DNA of 64,000 bases, from positions 1 to 64,000 of the forward strand of contig SZPI01000022.1 in the NCBI GenBank assembly GCA_030263635.1, given 5' to 3'. The translations under genes and the position numbers were made by a program. Positions within the stretch are counted from its first letter, which is position 1. Each line of letters starts with the position of its first letter. Under the pieces are notes generated by a model that was not told where the DNA came from, did not search any database, and worked only from the letters and a program-made list of their open reading frames with translations. Of this stretch, positions 60,983-64,000 are shown in pieces. The stretch comes from Flexicrinis sp001567485 (GTDB taxonomy: Bacteria > Chloroflexota > Anaerolineae > Aggregatilineales > Phototrophicaceae).

Positions 60983-61990
60983 ATGAGTGTGCGGTATATC
61001 GTTCAGCGGACGGCTATCTTCGTCCTTGTGATCGTCCTCGCGGTCACGGTGAACTTCGCCATCCCACGCCTCATTCCGGGGGATCCCGTCGAACAACAGC
61101 TTGCCCAGCTCTCCGCCACCTCCAGCGGAAGCATGTCTATCGACATCACCGCCATGGCGCAGGCGTACCGCGAGAAGTTCGGCCTCGACCGGCCCGTCAT
61201 CGAGCAGTACTTCAACTATTGGCGGGACATCCTGCGTTTCGAGTTCGGTTACTCACTGTCGAACTACCCCGAAACCGTCAGCAACTCGATCTCCGCCGCC
61301 CTGCCGTGGACGCTGGGGCTTGTCGGCGTCTCGACCTTCATCAGCTTCGTGATCGGGTCACTGCTCGGCGGACTGCTCGCATGGCCGCGTATCCCCCGCG
61401 TGCTGCGCGGCTTCATCCCGATCCTCATGGTGATCTCCGCTGTCCCCTACTTCTTGTTAGGGATTATCCTGATCTACACGCTGGCGATCGTCGGGCGCGC
61501 TTTTCCGGCGGGCGGCGCATATACCTTCGGAAGCACGCTGCGGTTCGACTTGCAGACCATCGGCGATATCCTGCGCCACGCCGCGCTGCCCGCGACCTCC
61601 ATCATCATTGCTGGCATCGGCAGTTGGGCGCTCAGCATGCGCGGCATGATGATCAGCGTGCTGGGCGAGGATTACATCAAACTCGCACAGGCTAAAGGGC
61701 TGCGCGAGCGCCGCATTTTCCTGTGGTACGGGATGCGCAACAGCATGCTGCCGCAGTTGACGACGCTGGCGCTGGCCCTCGGCTACGTCGTCTCCGGCGC
61801 GATCCTCGTCGAGGTCATCTTCTCGTATCCCGGACTGGGCTACAAGCTGTATCAAGCCATCCAGACCAAAGATTACTTCGTGGTTCAAGGCATCGTGTTG
61901 ATGCTGATTATCGCCATCGGATTTGCGCTGTACGTCATGGATTTGATTTATCCCCTGATCGACCCGCGCATTCAGTACGAACGGGCGTAG
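60983..61990 (+). CDS. ABC transporter permease, DppB type
   Basis: 335 residues from ATG 60983, GAGGT 8 nt upstream; the ATG at 60926 has no such site. Six hydrophobic helices. MSVRYIVQRTAIFVLVIVLAVTVNFAIPRLIPGDPV is the canonical DppB/OppB start, and the coupling loop is LGEDYIKLAQAKGLRERRIF. It pairs with the next gene to form the channel. First gene of a permease-permease-ATPase-ATPase operon. Confidence 0.92.
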   Translation: MSVRYIVQRTAIFVLVIVLAVTVNFAIPRLIPGDPVEQQLAQLSATSSGSMSIDITAMAQAYREKFGLDRPVIEQYFNYWRDILRFEFGYSLSNYPETVSNSISAALPWTLGLVGVSTFISFVIGSLLGGLLAWPRIPRVLRGFIPILMVISAVPYFLLGIILIYTLAIVGRAFPAGGAYTFGSTLRFDLQTIGDILRHAALPATSIIIAGIGSWALSMRGMMISVLGEDYIKLAQAKGLRERRIFLWYGMRNSMLPQLTTLALALGYVVSGAILVEVIFSYPGLGYKLYQAIQTKDYFVVQGIVLMLIIAIGFALYVMDLIYPLIDPRIQYERA

Positions 61991-62001
61991 GAGGTGCTGC
62001 A

Positions 62002-62883
62002 TTGGCGACCGTTTCCGTGACCGCCCCCATGACTCCCATCCTGCGGTTGCGCCGCGTGGTGGCCGGGCATCCGGTGCTAATCGTCGGCATCGCGCTCATG
62101 GCTTCGATCATCCTGTTTGCGCTGTTCGGATCGGTGATTATCCCGGTACAGGACGCTCAAGTCGGTGCGTATCTGCCTCGCCAAGTTCCGGGCGCCGAAC
62201 GCCTGCTTGGCACCGACTCGCAGGGCCGCGACGTGCTGGCCGTGCTGGTCTACTCAACGCCTCAGACGCTTCTGATGGGCGTGATCGCAGGCGTCGTCGG
62301 CATCGGGATCGGCACGGTGTTGGGCCTGCTGGCCGGCTTCTTCGGGGGATGGATCGACCTTGTGATCCGCACCCTGACCGACGTGTTCATCACGATCCCC
62401 GGCATCGCTATCCTGATCGTCATCGCGACCAACGTCCGGCAGATGGACGTCGCCACCATGTCGCTGATCGTGGCGTCGCTGGCGTGGCGCTTCCCCGCCC
62501 GTGCGATCCGCGCCCAAACACTATCGCTCCGCGAGCGCGGCTATATTCAGATCGCACGATTGAGCGGGGTCAGCGGTTTGCAGCTCGTGTTTCAAGAAGT
62601 GCTGCCCAACCTGCTCACGTACATCGCCGCCGCCTTTGTCGCCTCGGTCTCACAGGCGATCCTCGCGATCATCGGCTTGGAGGCGCTCGGACTGGGGCCA
62701 CAAGATGAATATACCCTCGGCATGATGATCTATTGGGCGCAGTTCTACGGCGCAATCCTGCGCGGCATGTGGTGGTGGTGGCTTCCGCCCATCATCATGA
62801 TCGTCCTGATCTTCATCAGCCTGCTGCTGATCTCCGCGGGCATGGACGCGTTCGTGAATACCCGCCTGAGGAAGACCGAATGA
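62002..62883 (+). CDS. ABC transporter permease, DppC type
   Basis: 293 residues from the TTG at 62002, chosen because GGAGG sits 7 nt upstream and the upstream open frame is the shadow of the first permease. GTDSQGRDVLAVLVYSTPQTLLMGV and the coupling loop LRERGYIQIARLSGVSGLQLVFQEVLPN are DppC/OppC features. Its stop overlaps the next ATG as ATGA. Confidence 0.92.
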   Translation: MATVSVTAPMTPILRLRRVVAGHPVLIVGIALMASIILFALFGSVIIPVQDAQVGAYLPRQVPGAERLLGTDSQGRDVLAVLVYSTPQTLLMGVIAGVVGIGIGTVLGLLAGFFGGWIDLVIRTLTDVFITIPGIAILIVIATNVRQMDVATMSLIVASLAWRFPARAIRAQTLSLRERGYIQIARLSGVSGLQLVFQEVLPNLLTYIAAAFVASVSQAILAIIGLEALGLGPQDEYTLGMMIYWAQFYGAILRGMWWWWLPPIIMIVLIFISLLLISAGMDAFVNTRLRKTE

Positions 62884-63866
62884 GCGACCTGACGCTGAAA
62901 GTCGACAACCTGCACGTACACTTCCCGACCCCAGCCGGCGTTGTCAAGGCCGTCAACGGCGTGACATTCACCCTGCGCCAACGCGAACGGCTCGGCTTGG
63001 TGGGCGAAAGCGGCTCCGGCAAGACCACCACCGCGCTGGCCCTGATGCGCCTGCTCGCGCCGCCCGCCCGCATCCCGCACGGCAGCATGATCCTCGACGG
63101 TGTTGACCTGCTGGCGCTGTCCGAAGAAAAGATGCGGCAGGCACGCTTCGCTGAGATTTCGATGGTGCCGCAGGGCGCGATGAACTCGCTCAATCCGGTC
63201 ATGCGAATCCGCAGTCAGTTCGTCGAGCTGTTCCAAGCGCACGGGCAGTTCACGTCAAGCTCCGACATCGACGCGCGGATCGCCAGCCTGCTTGAACAGG
63301 TCGGCTTGAACCCGTCTGTCGCGGGCATGTTCCCGCACGAACTGAGCGGCGGCATGAAACAGCGCGTGTGCATCGCAATGGCCGTCGCCCTGCGCCCGAA
63401 GGTCATCATCGCCGACGAGCCAACCAGCGCGCTCGATGTCGTTGTCCAGCGGCAGGTCATGGAGACGCTGGGGCGCGTACAGGAGGCGCTCGGCGCGGCG
63501 GTCATCCTCGTCGGGCATGACATGGGCCTAATGGCGCAGTTCGTGGATCGCATCGGCGTGATGTACGCTGGCCGCTTGGTCGAGGTCGGGCCGGTGCGCA
63601 CGATCTTTCGCACGCCGAAGCACCCGTACACTCAAATGCTGATCGCCAGTATCCCCACGCTGGAGCAGAAGAAGCTGTTCAAGGGTATTCCCGGCGTGGC
63701 ACCTTCGCTGCTGAACCCGCCGTCAGGATGCCCGTTCCATGTGCGCTGCGACCAGCGGCTTGAGCACTGCTCGCGGATCGTGCCGGACTCCATCGCGTTG
63801 TCGCCCGATCATTGGGTCGCGTGCCACCTGTACCCGAAAGAGGAGCACCATGACCAGCCTGCTTGA
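62880..63866 (+). CDS. ABC transporter ATP-binding protein, DppD type
   Basis: 328 residues from ATG 62880 (ATGA overlap). Walker A GESGSGKTTTALALM, signature ELSGGMKQRVCIAMAV, Walker B VIIADEPTSALD, switch His in VGHDMG. The C-terminal oligopeptide/dipeptide extension ends with the Cys pattern of CPFHVRCDQRLEHC, typical of DppD and possibly a cluster or metal site. It overlaps the next gene by 16 nt. Confidence 0.94.
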   Translation: MSDLTLKVDNLHVHFPTPAGVVKAVNGVTFTLRQRERLGLVGESGSGKTTTALALMRLLAPPARIPHGSMILDGVDLLALSEEKMRQARFAEISMVPQGAMNSLNPVMRIRSQFVELFQAHGQFTSSSDIDARIASLLEQVGLNPSVAGMFPHELSGGMKQRVCIAMAVALRPKVIIADEPTSALDVVVQRQVMETLGRVQEALGAAVILVGHDMGLMAQFVDRIGVMYAGRLVEVGPVRTIFRTPKHPYTQMLIASIPTLEQKKLFKGIPGVAPSLLNPPSGCPFHVRCDQRLEHCSRIVPDSIALSPDHWVACHLYPKEEHHDQPA

Positions 63867-64000
63867 GGCGCGCAGCATCGGCAAGACCTTCCGGTCGAGC
63901 GGATTCTTCCGGCGCACGTCCAACGTCGCGCTGGCGGATTTCTCGCTGTCGATTGACGAAGGCAAACCCATCTTGACGGCAATCGCGGGTGAGAGTGGCA
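63851..64000 (+). CDS. ABC transporter ATP-binding protein, DppF type, cut by the right edge
   Basis: 50 codons are present, from ATG 63851 with GAGGAG 5 nt upstream. LLEARSIGKTFRS and LADFSLSIDEGK lead to AGESG, the first residues of a Walker A loop at the edge. By order it is the second ATPase of the importer. A ten-residue insert with FFRRTSN before the P-loop is common in this group. Confidence 0.8.

Noticed and set aside
1..64000. tRNA genes, insertion sequences and phage genes
   Set aside because: No T-loop plus acceptor pairing, transposase or phage structural protein was recognised by eye. A covariance-model search would be needed to exclude a divergent tRNA.

Overview
The window is GC-rich, gene-dense DNA from a bacterial chromosome. 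It has no rRNA, tRNA, prophage or insertion sequence that I can recognise. Several traits suggest a Chloroflexota (Anaerolineae-like) bacterium: proline/threonine-rich linkers, proteins joining TPR, membrane and PD40 beta-propeller segments, an FHA/Ig/SH3-like surface protein, many GTG and TTG starts, and a threonyl-tRNA synthetase without a TGS domain. This is an inference from protein style, not a marker-gene identification.

Layout. 1-6.7 kb: an edge-truncated PD40 protein, a Tat-exported two-domain multicopper oxidase, a membrane-anchored di-haem cytochrome c, pyrophosphatase, a SufE-like protein, a two-domain sulfurtransferase and an aldo/keto reductase. 6.9-15.5 kb: CdsA, two paralogous TPR/TM/PD40 proteins, two sulfotransferase-like proteins, an AidB-like acyl-CoA dehydrogenase and a HAD phosphatase. 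15.5-19.4 kb: thrS and the tsaE-tsaB-rimI operon. 19.6-25.8 kb: a small unknown protein, an epimerase, nitroreductase, RNase HI, a sugar-type methyltransferase, a GT4 glycosyltransferase and an MFS exporter. 25.9-28.8 kb: the methionine genes metX and metY with a regulatory leader. 29-36 kb: a NurA-domain protein, a membrane glycosyltransferase-like protein, carA and a Gld-type ABC exporter. 36-41 kb: rpoD, a LiaF-like protein, a GNAT, a large membrane sensor and TatA. 41-52.5 kb: a DUF1992 protein, a methyltransferase, a BMP-type ABC system without permeases, recF, an FHA protein, LysE, GNATs and a TPR protein. 52.8-64 kb: a B12-binding radical SAM protein, a saccharopine-dehydrogenase-like protein, a metallo-beta-lactamase-fold protein, a GH2 glycosidase and a divergent oligopeptide/oligosaccharide-type ABC transporter that runs off the right edge.

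The most interesting signal lies between genes. The sulfurtransferase gene and metY are each preceded by the same three-part leader: a very short ORF rich in the relevant amino-acid codons (three consecutive Cys codons; and a nine-codon run with five Met and three Cys), then a strong hairpin with a T tract on the same strand, then the start codon about 50 nt later. In both, a plausible promoter would start transcription at or next to the leader ATG, so the leader peptides may be leaderless. I read these as ribosome-mediated attenuators sensing cysteine and methionine/cysteine supply. 

A second pattern is a dispersed non-coding element seen three times. Two copies are exactly 117 bp and bounded by CTAAGC...GCTTAG; all three carry a four-unit heptad core of the type NNNAGTG. 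A separate array of twenty 7-bp units lies just behind the NurA gene. The two heptad-based repeat types may belong to one class of intergenic repeats.
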